From: Micromonospora sp. NBC_01796
Lineage (GTDB): Bacteria > Actinomycetota > Actinomycetes > Mycobacteriales > Micromonosporaceae
Length of the DNA stretch: 64,000 bases
Reading direction: 5' to 3'
Assembly (NCBI RefSeq): GCF_035917455.1
Contig: NZ_CP109078.1
Span: 1,984,001 to 2,048,000, forward strand
Part shown: positions 25,209-35,026 of the stretch, one piece after another
Numbering within the stretch: the first letter of the stretch is position 1
Layout: each line of letters begins with the position of its first letter
The notes under the pieces: generated by a model
Database searches by the model: none
What the model saw: only the letters and a program-made list of their open reading frames with translations
Told to the model about the DNA's origin: nothing
Made by a program: the position numbers and the translations under genes

Positions 25209-26231
25209 TCAAAGCTGCTCGGTCTCGCGGTAGTCGTCGGTGTCGTAGTCGCCCTCGCCAAAGGTGTCCACGACGTGCGCCGGGTCGAAGTTGGGAGCCG
25301 AGTCCTTCAGCCCCAGGCCCATCCCGGCGAGCTTCATCTTGACCTCGTCGATCGACTTCTGACCGAAATTCCGGATGTCGAGGAGGTCTGCCTCGGTACG
25401 CCCGATGAGCTCACCAACGGAGTTGATGCCCTCGCGCTTGAGGCAGTTGTAGGAGCGGACGGTGAGGTCGAGCTCCTCGATCGGCAGCGCCAGGTCCGCC
25501 GCGAGCTGCGCGTCCTGCGGCGACGGGCCGATGTCGATGCCCTCCGCCGTCTCGTCCAGCTCCCGCGCCAGGCCGAAGAGCTCGACCAGGGTGGAACCGG
25601 CAGAGGCCAGTGCGGTACGCGGGCCGATCGACGCCTTGGTCTCGACGTCGATGATCAGACGGTCGAAGTCCGTACGCTGCTCGACCCGGGTCGCCTCGAC
25701 CCGGTAGGTCACCTTCAGCACCGGCGAGTAGATCGAGTCGACCGGGATCCGGCCGATCTCGGCGCCGGACTGCTTGTTCTGCGCGGCGGTGACGTACCCG
25801 CGACCCCGCTCGACGGTCAGCTCCATGTCGAGCCGGCCCTTGCCGTTCAGGGTGGCGAGCTTGAGGTCACCGGTGTGCACCGACACCCCGGCCGGCGGCT
25901 GGATGTCCGCGGCGGTGACGTCGCCGGGGCCCTGCTTGCGCAGGTACATGCTGACCGGCTCGTCGTGGTCGGAGCTGACGCAGAGCTCCTTGACGTTCAT
26001 GACCAGCTCGACCACGTCCTCCTTGACACCGGGGATCGTGGTGAACTCGTGCAGCACGCCGTCAATCTTGATCGACGTCACGGCCGCGCCCGGGATGGAC
26101 GACAGCAGCGTACGCCGGAGCGAGTTGCCCAGGGTGTAACCGAAGCCCGGCTCGAGCGGCTCGATGGTGAACCGGGACCGGGTCTCGCTGATCGACTCCT
26201 CCGAGAGGGTCGGCCGCTGGGTAATGAGCAC
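25209..26231 (-). CDS. rpoA: RNA polymerase alpha subunit
   Basis: The protein has 340 residues and starts at GTG. The N-terminal assembly domain has [20 protein letters not shown]. The C-terminal domain (about 245-315) contains the helix-hairpin-helix [15 protein letters not shown] and the [12 protein letters not shown] determinant for UP elements and activators. An acidic tail follows. It is organised with rpsD upstream and rplQ downstream, as in other bacteria. Confidence 0.98.
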   Translation of the reverse strand: MLITQRPTLSEESISETRSRFTIEPLEPGFGYTLGNSLRRTLLSSIPGAAVTSIKIDGVLHEFTTIPGVKEDVVELVMNVKELCVSSDHDEPVSMYLRKQGPGDVTAADIQPPAGVSVHTGDLKLATLNGKGRLDMELTVERGRGYVTAAQNKQSGAEIGRIPVDSIYSPVLKVTYRVEATRVEQRTDFDRLIIDVETKASIGPRTALASAGSTLVELFGLARELDETAEGIDIGPSPQDAQLAADLALPIEELDLTVRSYNCLKREGINSVGELIGRTEADLLDIRNFGQKSIDEVKMKLAGMGLGLKDSAPNFDPAHVVDTFGEGDYDTDDYRETEQL

Positions 26232-26317
26232 TTCTGTTCTCCTTGGTTCGGGGCGCCCACCATTTGACGCCCGTCTGTGTTGCCATGCCAGCGAGCTGGC
26301 GACCGTTCGGGGGCGAG

Positions 26318-26363
26318 TCCGGGGTTGACCACGACAACGCTGTGCCGTACGGCCAACCCCGGA
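26318..26363 (-). other. Intercistronic hairpin between rpsD and rpoA
   Basis: TCCGGGGTTG (26318-26327) and CAACCCCGGA (26354-26363) form a perfect 10-bp stem with a 26-nt loop that contains the palindrome GCCGTACGGC. It could be a processing, attenuation or S4-responsive site. No role can be assigned. Confidence 0.5.
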
Positions 26364-26384
26364 TCGTTCCGAGCGGTTTTCGGC

Positions 26385-27011
26385 CTACTTGGAGTAGAGC
26401 TCGACGATCAACTGCTCCTGGACCTGCGTGTCGATGACCTGCCGGGCCGGGAGCGTGTGCACCAGGATCTTCATCTGGCTGGGGATCGCCTCCAGCCACG
26501 CCGGCACGGTCCGGGAACCGGCCTGCGCCTGGGCGACGACGAACGGGGTCATCTCCTTGGACTTCCCCCGCACCTCGACGATGTCGTGTTCCTTGATGCG
26601 GTACGACGGGATGTCGACCTTCTTGCCGTTCACGATGAAGTGACCGTGCTTGACCAGCTGGCGGGCCATGTCCCGGGACTGGGCGTAGCCAGCCCGGTAG
26701 ACCACGTTGTCCAGCCGCGACTCGAGGATCTGCAGGAGGACCTCACCGGTCTTCGCCTGCTTGGCCACGGCCTCCTCGTAGTACCCGCGGAACTGCTTCT
26801 CCAGCACGCCGTAGACACGACGGGCCTTCTGCTTCTCACGAAGCTGGAGCAGGTACTCGGTCTCCTTGGTCCGACCCCGGCCGTGCTGTCCGGGCGGGAA
26901 CGGCCGGGACTCGAACGGGCACTTCGGTCCATCGCACTTGCTGCCCTTGAGGAACAGCTTCATCTTCTCCCGCCGGCAACGGCGGCAGTCAGCACCGGTG
27001 TAACGAGCCAT
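26385..27011 (-). CDS. rpsD: 30S ribosomal protein S4
   Basis: The protein has 208 residues. This is the zinc-binding C+ form: four cysteines lie at the N-terminus (CRRCRREK and CDGPKCPF). The S4 RNA-binding domain follows (about 97-160, SRLDNVVYRAGYAQSRDMAR). S4 is the usual 16S assembly initiator and in many bacteria a translational regulator of this operon. Confidence 0.98.
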   Translation of the reverse strand: MARYTGADCRRCRREKMKLFLKGSKCDGPKCPFESRPFPPGQHGRGRTKETEYLLQLREKQKARRVYGVLEKQFRGYYEEAVAKQAKTGEVLLQILESRLDNVVYRAGYAQSRDMARQLVKHGHFIVNGKKVDIPSYRIKEHDIVEVRGKSKEMTPFVVAQAQAGSRTVPAWLEAIPSQMKILVHTLPARQVIDTQVQEQLIVELYSK

Positions 27012-27024
27012 CTCTCTCTACCTC

Positions 27025-27432
27025 TCAGACCCGACGACGCTTCGGCGGACGGCACCCGTTGTGCGGCTGCGGGGTGACGTCGGAAATCTGCCCGACCTCC
27101 AGCCCGACGGCCTGCAGCGAACGGATAGCGGTCTCCCGGCCGGAGCCGGGGCCCTTGACGAACACGTCGACCTTGCGCATGCCGTGCTCCATCGCCCGAC
27201 GCGCGGCGGCCTCGGCGGCCAGCTGAGCGGCGAACGGAGTCGACTTGCGGGAGCCCTTGAAGCCAACCTGGCCGGCCGAGGCCCAGGAGATGACCGCACC
27301 GGTCGGGTCCGTGATGGACACGATGGTGTTGTTGAAGGTGCTCTTGATATGCGCCTGCCCGTGGGCGACGTTCTTGCGTTCCTTGCGCCGGACCTTCTTG
27401 ACGGCGGCCCCGGCGCGAGCCTTCGGTGGCAT
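27025..27432 (-). CDS. rpsK: 30S ribosomal protein S11
   Basis: The protein has 135 residues. It matches the family through [19 protein letters not shown] and the basic C-terminus [18 protein letters not shown]. It is part of the platform of the 30S subunit. It lies 13 nt upstream of rpsD. Confidence 0.98.
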
Positions 27433-27546
27433 AAGTCTGTGCGCTCCTAGTGTGGGAAGTCCGGCCAGGCTCTATCGAGCTGTACCAGGATTCCGGTATC
27501 GGGAAATCAGGTCCGCGCCCTGTCGAGCGGGACCGGAATCCGGTTA

Positions 27547-27927
27547 CTACTTCCGGCCGGCCTTCTTCTTGCCTGCCACGGTCCGCTTCGGGCCCTTGCG
27601 GGTCCGTGCGTTGGTACGGGTCCGCTGACCACGGACGGGCAGACCCCGGCGGTGCCGGATGCCCTCGTAGCAGCCGATCTCGACCTTGCGGCGGATATCA
27701 GCGGCGACCTCGCGGCGCAGGTCACCCTCAACCTTGAAGTTGGCCTCGATGTGGTCGCGGAGCTGGACCAGCTCCTCGTCCGTGAGGTCCTTGGCGCGCT
27801 TGTCCGGGGAGATCCCCGTGGCAGCGAGCGTCTGAACGGCCCGGGTCCGACCGACCCCGAAAATGTAAGTGAGCGCGATCTCCATCCGCTTGTCGCGGGG
27901 GAGGTCGACGCCGGCTAGACGTGCCAT
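27547..27927 (-). CDS. rpsM: 30S ribosomal protein S13
   Basis: The protein has 126 residues. The ATG at 27927 gives the canonical N-terminus [20 protein letters not shown]; an open frame continues upstream but is not conserved. The tail [20 protein letters not shown] is the basic extension that contacts tRNA in the P site. Confidence 0.98.
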   Translation of the reverse strand: MARLAGVDLPRDKRMEIALTYIFGVGRTRAVQTLAATGISPDKRAKDLTDEELVQLRDHIEANFKVEGDLRREVAADIRRKVEIGCYEGIRHRRGLPVRGQRTRTNARTRKGPKRTVAGKKKAGRK

Positions 27928-28017
27928 GCGCGGGCGTGCTCCTCGTGGTGTTTCGCGGAGGTCTCTGGCCCGACCCATCCCACCTGCCCCGGTGGGCCCC
28001 GGCCTCCGACCGGGGGT

Positions 28018-28061
28018 CAGCCACGAGTGCATCGCTTGATGTGCACGCGCGCTCGTGGCTG
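28018..28061 (-). other. Intercistronic hairpin between rpmJ and rpsM
   Basis: CAGCCACGAG (28018-28027) and CTCGTGGCTG (28052-28061) pair perfectly. Inside, GCATC and GATGT/GC allow a second stem. It lies in an unusually long 219-nt gap between rpmJ and rpsM, so it may be a leader structure or a processing site. Confidence 0.55.
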
Positions 28062-28146
28062 GGACGAGCTTCTGTTGTGGTGCTTGCGCTACGGATCGGC
28101 GACGAGGCTGCCCGACACCGGCCGGTCTAGTGCCGGCCGAGACGGA

Positions 28147-28260
28147 TCAGCCCTGGCGCTGCTTGTGGCGCGGGTCGCTGCAGATGACCATGACCCGGCC
28201 GTGCCGGCGGATAACCCGGCACTTGTTGCAGATCCGCTTGACGCTCGGCTTGACCTTCAC
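28147..28260 (-). CDS. rpmJ: 50S ribosomal protein L36
   Basis: The protein has 37 residues and starts at [23 protein letters not shown] and then [17 protein letters not shown]. The zinc ligands Cys 11, Cys 14, Cys 27 and His 32 are all present, so it is the zinc-containing type. The gene lies between infA and rpsM, the conserved location. Confidence 0.97.
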   Translation of the reverse strand: MKVKPSVKRICNKCRVIRRHGRVMVICSDPRHKQRQG

Positions 28261-28369
28261 GGGTTTGCCTTACTTCCCATAAGGCCCAGCGACGTGGACA
28301 CGGCGCCGGACTTCGAGGACGGACACGGACATTCCGGCCGCCGTCAGATGACTGAACCCGAACCCGGAT

Positions 28370-28591
28370 TCACTTGTAGCGGTAGACGATCCGCCCGCGG
28401 GTCAGGTCGTACGGCGAAAGCTCGACGACAACCCGGTCCTCGGGCAGGATGCGGATGTAGTGCTGCCGCATCTTGCCGCTGATGTGAGCCAGCACCTTGT
28501 GGCCGTTGGCAAGCTCGACCCGGAACATTGCGTTCGGGAGCGGCTCAATGACCCGGCCCTCAATCTCGATGGCTCCGTCTTTTTTCGGCAT
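28370..28591 (-). CDS. infA: Translation initiation factor IF-1
   Basis: The protein has 73 residues with a single OB-fold (S1-like) domain: [20 protein letters not shown] and [12 protein letters not shown]. It binds the 30S A site during initiation. It is the first gene of the infA-rpmJ-rpsM-rpsK-rpsD-rpoA-rplQ unit. A promoter candidate lies about 160 nt upstream. Confidence 0.98.
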   Translation of the reverse strand: MPKKDGAIEIEGRVIEPLPNAMFRVELANGHKVLAHISGKMRQHYIRILPEDRVVVELSPYDLTRGRIVYRYK

Positions 28592-28748
28592 GTCCTCCGC
28601 TGTCCTGACGTCGGTAATTCCGGACGGCTCACAACGCCTTACCCGGATGTCTGTTCGTCAAGATCAGCCAACCGGACCAGCCGCGGCTCCGACTCCCACC
28701 GAAGCGCAGGATGGGCATGCCGGAGTGGACGCTGTGCGCCGATCAGCC

Positions 28749-28778
28749 AGTGTACGCTCGCCCACGGATCGACGCCAA
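28749..28778 (-). promoter_or_regulatory. Candidate promoter of the infA operon
   Basis: On the minus strand TTGGCG (28773-28778) is followed after 18 nt by TACACT (28749-28754). The same TACACT -10 box appears upstream of rpoB and tRNA-Trp. Confidence 0.55.
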
Positions 28779-28822
28779 ACCGAGGTACCCCCGGTGTGGC
28801 GGATGGGACGAACCAGCCGATT

Positions 28823-29437
28823 CTAGTCGGCCTTCCCGCCGAGTTGCCAGCCCTCTCGCTCCCCCAGCGGGGGGAGGCTCGCCCGGCCCGGCTCCTGGTC
28901 CGAGCCCTCGGCCCGCTGCTCCCGGCGCGCCTTCTTCGCCGCCTTCTTCCGTGCCCGCTGGGCGGCCACCCGCTGCGGTTTACCCTGCGCCAGGCCGCTG
29001 ACCGTGCTCGCCAGCAGCACCGCCCCCCAGGGCCCCGCGACCCAGATCGGCCAGAAGTAGAGGACCTCCCAGGCCATCATCGAGATGATCGCCCAGCCCG
29101 CGACGCTGATCGTCACCACGGAGAAGTAGGGCGCCCAGTTCTCCACCAGCCACTGTCGGGTCGCTCCGGGGTAACGGCCGTCCGGAGCGGGCACCGACGG
29201 GTCGTGCGCCACCGCACCGCCCTGCCGTGCCACCTCGGCCTGCTGCGCGGGCACCGGCTCGGGCAGGTCGTCCAGCAGGTGGTCCAACTCGGCGTACGTC
29301 TTCGCGGCGTAGGCCGCCCGCAACCGGTCGTCGTACTCGTACAGGTCGAGCCGGCCCTCATCGACCGCGAGCCGGAGCCGCTCGGCGACCAGCTGCCGAT
29401 CGGCGTCCGCCGCCCGCATCTCGCCCCGGCGCTCCAT
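28823..29437 (-). CDS. DUF1707 membrane protein
   Basis: The protein has 204 residues. The N-terminal 50 residues form a DUF1707 domain (MRAADADRQLVAERLRLAVD, then DLYEYDDRLRAAYAA). A short linker, a two-helix 2TM domain (FSVVTISVAGWAIISMMAW and WPIWVAGPWGAVLLASTVSG) and a strongly basic C-terminal tail (ARKKAAKKARREQR) follow. Such proteins are common in actinobacteria and their role is unknown. It sits between map and infA in the same direction, interrupting an otherwise conserved cluster. Confidence 0.88.
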   Translation of the reverse strand: MERRGEMRAADADRQLVAERLRLAVDEGRLDLYEYDDRLRAAYAAKTYAELDHLLDDLPEPVPAQQAEVARQGGAVAHDPSVPAPDGRYPGATRQWLVENWAPYFSVVTISVAGWAIISMMAWEVLYFWPIWVAGPWGAVLLASTVSGLAQGKPQRVAAQRARKKAAKKARREQRAEGSDQEPGRASLPPLGEREGWQLGGKAD

Positions 29438-29487
29438 GAGTACGAGGATGCCACCGCCCCGCCACCTTGGCGAGCGCCAACCAGCGT

Positions 29488-30339
29488 CTAGACCGAATCC
29501 GAGGTGGCCGGCTGTCGCGCGGTGACCAGGTCACCGAGGCGGGCCCGCCCACCGTCGGCGGCGGTCAGCACCCACACCCCGTCCGGCAGCAGGGCCATCG
29601 AGTGTTCGACGTGGGCCGCCACCGAGCCGTCACGGGTCACCACGGTCCAGCCGTCGTCGAGTTCCGCCGTACGGGGCGAACCGATCGTGATCATCGGTTC
29701 GATCGCCAGGGCCATGCCCGGCACCAGCCGGGGTCCACGGCCGGGGCGCCCGTGGTTGAGCACGTGCGGGTCCTGGTGCATCTCGGTACCGATGCCGTGC
29801 CCGCCGTACCCGTCGACGATGCCGTACTTCCCGCCCTTGCGTACCGCGATCTCCACCGCCGCCGAGATGTCGGTGAGCCGGCCCCGGCCGTTGGCCGAGC
29901 CCCGTGCGGCGGCGGCGATCCCGGCCCACATCGCGTCCTCGGCGACCTCGGCCATCCGGAGCAACTCCGGCCGGACCTCGCCGACCCCGACGGTGATCGC
30001 CGAGTCGCCGTGCCAGCCGTCGAGCACCGCCCCGCAATCGATGGAGATCAAGTCGCCGTCCCTCAGCACCTGGTCGGCGGCGGGGATGGCGTGCACCACC
30101 TGCTCGTTGACCGACGAGCAGATCGACGCCGGGAAGCCGTGGTAGCCCTTGAACGACGGGATGGCGCCGGCGTCCCGGATGACCGACTCGGCGATGGCGT
30201 CGAGATCGGCGGTGGAGACCCCGGGTGCGACCGCCTCCCGCATGCGGGCCAACGCCGCCGCGACGACCAGTCCGGCCGACCGCATCTTGTCGATCTGCTC
30301 CGGGGTCTTCAGCTGGATATCCAGCTGGTGACGGCGCAT
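29488..30339 (-). CDS. map: Methionine aminopeptidase, type I
   Basis: MetAP removes the initiator methionine. The protein has 283 residues. The five metal ligands are visible: Asp in ISIDCGAVLDG, Asp in WHGDSAITVG, His in GYGGHGIGTEMH, Glu in ALAIEPMITIG and Glu in HVEHSMALL. No N-terminal SH3-binding extension is present. It lies downstream of adk, the normal position in the secY-adk-map group. Confidence 0.97.
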   Translation of the reverse strand: MRRHQLDIQLKTPEQIDKMRSAGLVVAAALARMREAVAPGVSTADLDAIAESVIRDAGAIPSFKGYHGFPASICSSVNEQVVHAIPAADQVLRDGDLISIDCGAVLDGWHGDSAITVGVGEVRPELLRMAEVAEDAMWAGIAAAARGSANGRGRLTDISAAVEIAVRKGGKYGIVDGYGGHGIGTEMHQDPHVLNHGRPGRGPRLVPGMALAIEPMITIGSPRTAELDDGWTVVTRDGSVAAHVEHSMALLPDGVWVLTAADGGRARLGDLVTARQPATSDSV

Positions 30340-30446
30340 GCCGGCTCTACCTTTCGCTCACAGGCCAGGGGAACGCCCTAGACGCCCGCACTGTTCACCG
30401 ATTGGGTGCCGTGCCGCAGACTCCCCGAAGCCGCTCCACGGGCACC

Positions 30447-30520
30447 GGGTTTGGCCCCACCGTGCCCTGCGGCGGGATCAAGCCTGACCGCCCAGAGCGG
30501 GGCACGGTGGGGCCCAACCC
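30447..30520. repeat. Nested hairpin element, copy B of a dispersed family
   Basis: Arms 30447-30467 and 30500-30520 pair over 21 positions with one G-T type mismatch. The loop region carries GATCAAGCCTGACC, matching the loop of copy A at 3122-3194 (GATCAAGCGTGACG). A partial right arm (GGGGCCCAACCCCA) is repeated directly afterwards at about 30529-30543. The element lies in the 219-nt gap between adk and map. Confidence 0.8.
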
Positions 30521-30558
30521 ACACGCCGCGGGGCCCAACCCCACACCGTTACCCGACC

Positions 30559-31212
30559 CTATCCCCCGTACGACCGGAGCGCATCGATAGCGCGGACGGT
30601 GACGTCCTCCACCGGTCCGGTGGCGTCGATGCCCACCAGCTTGCCCTGGGCACCGTAGTAGTCGACCAGCGGCGCGGTCTTCTCCGCGTACTCGCGGAGC
30701 CGCTCGGCGATCGTCTCGGCCTTGTCGTCGTCCCGCTGGAACAGCTCGGCCCCGCACCGGTCGCAGATGCCCTCGTGGGTGGGCGCGTCGAACTCGATGT
30801 GCCAGATCTTGCCGCAGCCCCGACAGGTCCGCCGGCCGGAGAGCCGGCGGATCACCTCGTCGTCGTCCACGACCAGTTCCATCACCAGGTCGAGCGCGGT
30901 GCCCAGGTCCGCCAGGAGCTTGTCCAGGGCGGCCGCCTGCGGGGTGGTACGCGGGAAGCCGTCGAGCAGGAAGCCTTCGGCGGCATCCGGCTCGGCCAGC
31001 CGGCCGCGCACCATGTTGATGGTCACCTCGTCGGGCACCAGCTTGCCGGCGTCCATGTAGCGCTTGGCCTCGACCCCCAGCGGCGTGCCCTGGGTGACGT
31101 TGGCGCGGAAGATGTCACCCGTCGAGATCTTGGGCACGGCCAGCTGGGCGGCGATGAACTCGGCCTGGGTCCCCTTGCCCGCCCCAGGGGGACCAACCAG
31201 AACGAGTCGCAT
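30559..31212 (-). CDS. adk: Adenylate kinase
   Basis: The protein has 217 residues. It has the P-loop [11 protein letters not shown] (about 7-17), the NMP-binding arginine segment [12 protein letters not shown] and a zinc-type LID with four cysteines ([13 protein letters not shown] and CDRCG). It interconverts AMP, ADP and ATP. It starts one nucleotide before the secY stop, so coupling is likely. Confidence 0.97.
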   Translation of the reverse strand: MRLVLVGPPGAGKGTQAEFIAAQLAVPKISTGDIFRANVTQGTPLGVEAKRYMDAGKLVPDEVTINMVRGRLAEPDAAEGFLLDGFPRTTPQAAALDKLLADLGTALDLVMELVVDDDEVIRRLSGRRTCRGCGKIWHIEFDAPTHEGICDRCGAELFQRDDDKAETIAERLREYAEKTAPLVDYYGAQGKLVGIDATGPVEDVTVRAIDALRSYGG

Positions 31213-32541
31213 CTAGCGCAGGAACCCTTCGTAGTTCCGCTGCATCAGTTGGCTCTCGATCTGCTTCACGGTCTCCAGACCGACGCCGACCATGATGAGC
31301 ACCGCAGTACCACCGAACGGGAAGTTCTGGTACTGCTGGTTGTCCAGCCAGATGAAGAAGAAGTTCGGCAGGATCGAGATCGCGCCCAGGTAGAAGGCGC
31401 CGGGAAGGGTGATCCGGCTGAGGATGAAGTCCAGGTAGTCGGCGGTCGGCTTACCCGGGCGGATACCCGGTACGAACCCGCCGTACTTCTTCATGTTGTC
31501 CGCGACCTCGGTCGGGTTGAACGTGATCGAGACGTAGAAGTACGTGAAGAAGATGATCAGCAGGAAGTACGCGATGATGTGCGTCGGGCTGCTCGGGCTG
31601 ACCAGGTTGTTCTGGATCCAGGCCTGTACGTCGCCGGGGTTGTTCTGGTCGAAGAACTGCAACGCCAGCTGCGGCAGGTAGAGCAGCGACGAGGCGAAGA
31701 TGACCGGGATCACACCCGCCTGGTTGACCTTCAGCGGGATGTAGGTCGAGGTTCCGCCGTACATCCGCCGGCCGATCATCCGCTTGGCGTACTGGACCGG
31801 GATCCGGCGCTGCGCCTGCTCGATGAAGACCACCAGCGTGATGACCACCAGGACCAGCAGGATGACCAGGAGGAACATGTCCCAGCCCTTGGAGGTCTTG
31901 ATGGACCAGCCCTCACCCGGCAGCCGGGCCGCGATCGAGGTGAAGATCAGCACGGACATGCCGTTGCCGACGCCCCGGTCGGTGATCAGCTCGCCGAGCC
32001 ACATGACCACACCCGTACCGGCGGTCATCGTGATGACCAGCACGCTCAGGGTGAGCCACATCGGCAGCCCGGTGTTCTCCGGGACGATCGGGAACTGGTC
32101 GCACTGGTTGTTGAACAGCTGCCCGGAGCGGGCGAGCGCCACGAACGCCGACGCCTGGAGGACGCCAAGGCCGAGCGTCAGGTAGCGGGTGTACTGGGTG
32201 ATCTTCGCCTGACCGGACTGACCCTCCTTGCGGAGCTGCTCCAACCGCGGAATGACCACGGTGAGCAGCTGCAGGATGATCGAGGCGGTGATGTAGGGCA
32301 TGATGCCCAGCGCGAAGACCGACAGCGACAGCAGCGCGCCGCCGGAGAAGAGGTTCAGCAGCGACAGAACGCCGTCGGTCTGGATCGTGTCCAGGCACTT
32401 CTGCACGTTGCCGAAGGACACACCCGGGCTGGGCAGCGTCGCACCGAGTCGGTAAACACCGATGATAGCTACTGTAAACAGCAGCTTTTTGCGCAGGTCA
32501 GGCGTACGAAACGCACTGAAAAAGGCGGAGAGCAACTTCAT
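31213..32541 (-). CDS. secY: Preprotein translocase subunit SecY
   Basis: The protein has 442 residues with ten transmembrane helices. Family landmarks are LGIMPYITASIILQLL near helix 2, the plug-like loop after helix 1 and VVFIEQAQRRIPVQYAKRM in the large cytoplasmic loop. The C-terminus ETVKQIESQLMQRNYEGFLR is typical. It forms the channel with SecE (encoded at 62041). It is separated from rplO by a terminator-like hairpin and a 228-nt gap, so it likely has its own promoter. Confidence 0.98.
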   Translation of the reverse strand: MKLLSAFFSAFRTPDLRKKLLFTVAIIGVYRLGATLPSPGVSFGNVQKCLDTIQTDGVLSLLNLFSGGALLSLSVFALGIMPYITASIILQLLTVVIPRLEQLRKEGQSGQAKITQYTRYLTLGLGVLQASAFVALARSGQLFNNQCDQFPIVPENTGLPMWLTLSVLVITMTAGTGVVMWLGELITDRGVGNGMSVLIFTSIAARLPGEGWSIKTSKGWDMFLLVILLVLVVITLVVFIEQAQRRIPVQYAKRMIGRRMYGGTSTYIPLKVNQAGVIPVIFASSLLYLPQLALQFFDQNNPGDVQAWIQNNLVSPSSPTHIIAYFLLIIFFTYFYVSITFNPTEVADNMKKYGGFVPGIRPGKPTADYLDFILSRITLPGAFYLGAISILPNFFFIWLDNQQYQNFPFGGTAVLIMVGVGLETVKQIESQLMQRNYEGFLR

Positions 32542-32717
32542 CCTCCTGCGCGAGGCGGGCCGCCGGTGGTCCGGCGCGGCTTAGGGTGGTCGTCGAGCGG
32601 TAGCCCGATACCAGTGCTGGGATCGGACTCTAACAGCCCAGCGGTGATCCGGGCAGGTGTGCCCATGAACATACACCGGGTCCGATGTTAACGAGGGGCA
32701 CGGCCCCTTAGTAGACC

Positions 32718-32755
32718 GTGGCGCCCGTCAGTTGAAAACAACTGACGGGCGTCAC
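32718..32755 (-). terminator. Terminator downstream of rplO (end of spc operon)
   Basis: Arms 32718-32734 and 32739-32755 pair over 17 bp with one G-U and an AAAA (UUUU in RNA) tetraloop, 14 nt after the rplO stop. It separates the spc operon from secY. Confidence 0.8.
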
Positions 32756-32769
32756 GACCGCGTTACGTC

Positions 32770-33213
32770 CTACAGCTCGGTGGTCGAGCCGCCAGCAGCC
32801 GCGATCTTCTCCTTGGCCGACGCACTGAACGCGTGCGCCGACACCTGGATCGTCACGCCACCGAGATCCCCGGCACCGAGCACCTTGACCGGCTGGCCCT
32901 TGCGGACCGCACCTGCCTCGACGAGCTCGGCCGGACCGATCTGGCCGCCCTTGGGGAACAACTCCGCGATCCGGTCCAGGTTCACGACCTGGAACTCGAC
33001 CCGGAAGTGGTTCTTGAAGCCCTTCAGCTTCGGCAGGCGCATGTGGATGGGCATCTGCCCACCCTCGAACGCCGCCGAGATGTTCTTGCGGGCCTTGGAG
33101 CCCTTGGTGCCCCGACCGGCGGTCTTGCCCTTGGAGCCTTCACCACGACCCACGCGGGTCTTGGCGGTCTTGGCACCGGGCGCCGGGCGCAGGTGATGGA
33201 CCTTGATCGTCAT
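32770..33213 (-). CDS. rplO: 50S ribosomal protein L15
   Basis: The protein has 147 residues. It shows the glycine/arginine-rich N-terminus [20 protein letters not shown] with [10 protein letters not shown]. It abuts rpmD, sharing bases at the junction. It is the last gene of the spc operon here. Confidence 0.98.
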   Translation of the reverse strand: MTIKVHHLRPAPGAKTAKTRVGRGEGSKGKTAGRGTKGSKARKNISAAFEGGQMPIHMRLPKLKGFKNHFRVEFQVVNLDRIAELFPKGGQIGPAELVEAGAVRKGQPVKVLGAGDLGGVTIQVSAHAFSASAKEKIAAAGGSTTEL

Positions 33214-33395
33214 TACTCGACCTCCTCGACCTTCACCAGGTGGCTCACGGTGAAGATCATGCCCCGAATCTCGGGGCGGTCCTCCTTGACCACCACGTCA
33301 TTGATCCGCTTGAGACCGAGCGACCGCAGGGACTCCCGCTGGTTGTGCTTGGTCCCGATATGGGATCGGAGCTGGGTGACCTTGAGCCGTGCCAT
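33213..33395 (-). CDS. rpmD: 50S ribosomal protein L30
   Basis: This single-domain L30 has 60 residues: [20 protein letters not shown]. The ATG at 33395 overlaps the rpsE stop (ATGA). The much longer open frame upstream is not conserved and is a by-product of GC richness. Confidence 0.97.
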   Translation of the reverse strand: MARLKVTQLRSHIGTKHNQRESLRSLGLKRINDVVVKEDRPEIRGMIFTVSHLVKVEEVE

Positions 33396-34009
33396 CAGCG
33401 AGTCACCCCCGCCCGCGCCGCCAGCATGGCGGCCGGCGCGACATCCTCCACCGGCAGGCCGCGACGCTTCGCGACCGCCTCCGGCGACTCCAGCCCCTTC
33501 AGGGCCGCGACGGTGGCGTGCACGATGTTGATCGGGTTCGACGATCCGAGGCTCTTGGAGAGCACGTCGTGGATCCCGGCGCACTCCAGCACGGCACGCA
33601 CCGGTCCACCGGCGATGACACCCGTACCGGCGCTGGCCGGCTTGAGCAGGACAACGCCAGCGGCGTCCTCGCCCTGCACCGGGTGCGGGATCGACGCGGC
33701 GATCCGCGGCACCTTGAAGAAGTGCTTCTTGGCCTCCTCGACACCCTTGGCGATGGCCGCGGGCACCTCCTTGGCCTTTCCGTAGCCCACACCGACGGTG
33801 CCGTCGCCGTCGCCCACGATCACCAGGGCGGTGAAGCTGAAGCGACGACCACCCTTGACAACCTTGGCGACACGGTTGATCGCGACGACCCGCTCGATGT
33901 GCGGCGTCTTCTCGACGGGCGCGTTTCCGCGGCCGCCCTCACGGCGGTTGTCGCGGCGACCACCCTCGTTGCCACCCGACCCGCCGCCACGGCGCTGTTG
34001 ACCTGGCAT
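33395..34009 (-). CDS. rpsE: 30S ribosomal protein S5
   Basis: The protein has 204 residues. The double-stranded RNA-binding fold and C-terminal domain are standard ([40 protein letters not shown]). The N-terminus is a 27-residue Gly/Arg-rich extension ([20 protein letters not shown]), longer than in E. coli. Confidence 0.98.
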   Translation of the reverse strand: MPGQQRRGGGSGGNEGGRRDNRREGGRGNAPVEKTPHIERVVAINRVAKVVKGGRRFSFTALVIVGDGDGTVGVGYGKAKEVPAAIAKGVEEAKKHFFKVPRIAASIPHPVQGEDAAGVVLLKPASAGTGVIAGGPVRAVLECAGIHDVLSKSLGSSNPINIVHATVAALKGLESPEAVAKRRGLPVEDVAPAAMLAARAGVTR

Positions 34010-34081
34010 CAGCGGCCTTCCTTATCTCTCGTGACGGGGTTACTAACTTGCGATCCTCGTCCGACGCGCATCAGACGCCCG

Positions 34082-34471
34082 TCAGAACTCGAGCCCGGCT
34101 TCGCGGGCGGCGTCGGCAAGCGCGGCGATCCGCCCCGCGTACCGGTTGCCACCGCGGTCGAAGACGACCTTGGAGATGCCGGCGGCCTTGGCCCGCTCGG
34201 CCAGCAGAGCGCCGACCTTGCCGGCCAGGGCGCTCTTGTCGCCCTCGCCGCCGCGGAGCGACGTGTCCAGGCTCGACGCCGACGCCAGGGTGTGCCCCTT
34301 GGTGTCGTCGACCACCTGGGCCGTGATGTTCCGCAGCGAGCGGGTGACGACCAACCGGGGACGGTCGGAGGTACCGCTGACGTTCTTGCGGACCCGGAAG
34401 TGTCGCCGCGCCCGCCCAACGGCGCGCTTGGCGGCAACGCCGCGACGGCGCTTGAGCAGCGTGGCGCTCAC
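34082..34471 (-). CDS. rplR: 50S ribosomal protein L18
   Basis: The protein has 129 residues. It is the 5S rRNA-binding protein, with [20 protein letters not shown] and the C-terminal [20 protein letters not shown] motif. Its GTG overlaps the rplF stop. Confidence 0.98.
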   Translation of the reverse strand: MSATLLKRRRGVAAKRAVGRARRHFRVRKNVSGTSDRPRLVVTRSLRNITAQVVDDTKGHTLASASSLDTSLRGGEGDKSALAGKVGALLAERAKAAGISKVVFDRGGNRYAGRIAALADAAREAGLEF

Positions 34472-35010
34472 TTCTTACCTGCCTTTCCAGCCTTGCGGCG
34501 GATGACCTCGCCCTGGTACTTCACGCCCTTGCCCTTGTAGGGCTCCGGCGGCCGGATCTTCCGGATCTTGGCGGCAACCTCACCGACCTGCTGCTTGTCG
34601 ATGCCGGCCACGTGGAACAGGGTCGGCCGTTCGACGGTGAAGGTGATCCCGTCCGGAGCCGGAACCAGCACCGGGTGCGAGAACCCGAGTGCGAACTCGA
34701 GGTCCTTGCCCTTGGCGGTGACCCGGTAACCGGTGCCGGCGATCTCCAGCGTCTTGCGGTAACCCTCGGTGACCCCGACGATCATGTTGGCCACGAGGGT
34801 ACGGCTCAGGCCGTGCAGCTCCTTGGCGCGACGCTCGTCGTTGGGACGGGTCACCTCCAGCTGGCCATCCTCGGCCCGCTCCGCGGCGATCGGCTCGGCG
34901 AGGGTGTGCGAGAGCTCGCCCTTGGGGCCCTTGACCTTGACGGTGGGCCCGGTGATCGTGACGTCGACGCCGGCGGGAACCGGGATCAACTTACGTCCAA
35001 TACGCGACAT
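34468..35010 (-). CDS. rplF: 50S ribosomal protein L6
   Basis: The protein has 180 residues. The start is taken at 35010 ([20 protein letters not shown]). Two L6 domains are present, and the C-terminal signature [20 protein letters not shown] is intact. Confidence 0.98.
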   Translation of the reverse strand: MSRIGRKLIPVPAGVDVTITGPTVKVKGPKGELSHTLAEPIAAERAEDGQLEVTRPNDERRAKELHGLSRTLVANMIVGVTEGYRKTLEIAGTGYRVTAKGKDLEFALGFSHPVLVPAPDGITFTVERPTLFHVAGIDKQQVGEVAAKIRKIRPPEPYKGKGVKYQGEVIRRKAGKAGKK

Positions 35011-35026
35011 TTCTACCTGTCTCCCG

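Noticed and set aside
33396-33584. N-terminal extension of rpmD to a 123-residue protein
   Set aside because: The extra part overlaps rpsE in another frame and is not similar to L30; the ATGA junction at 33395 gives the normal 60-residue protein.
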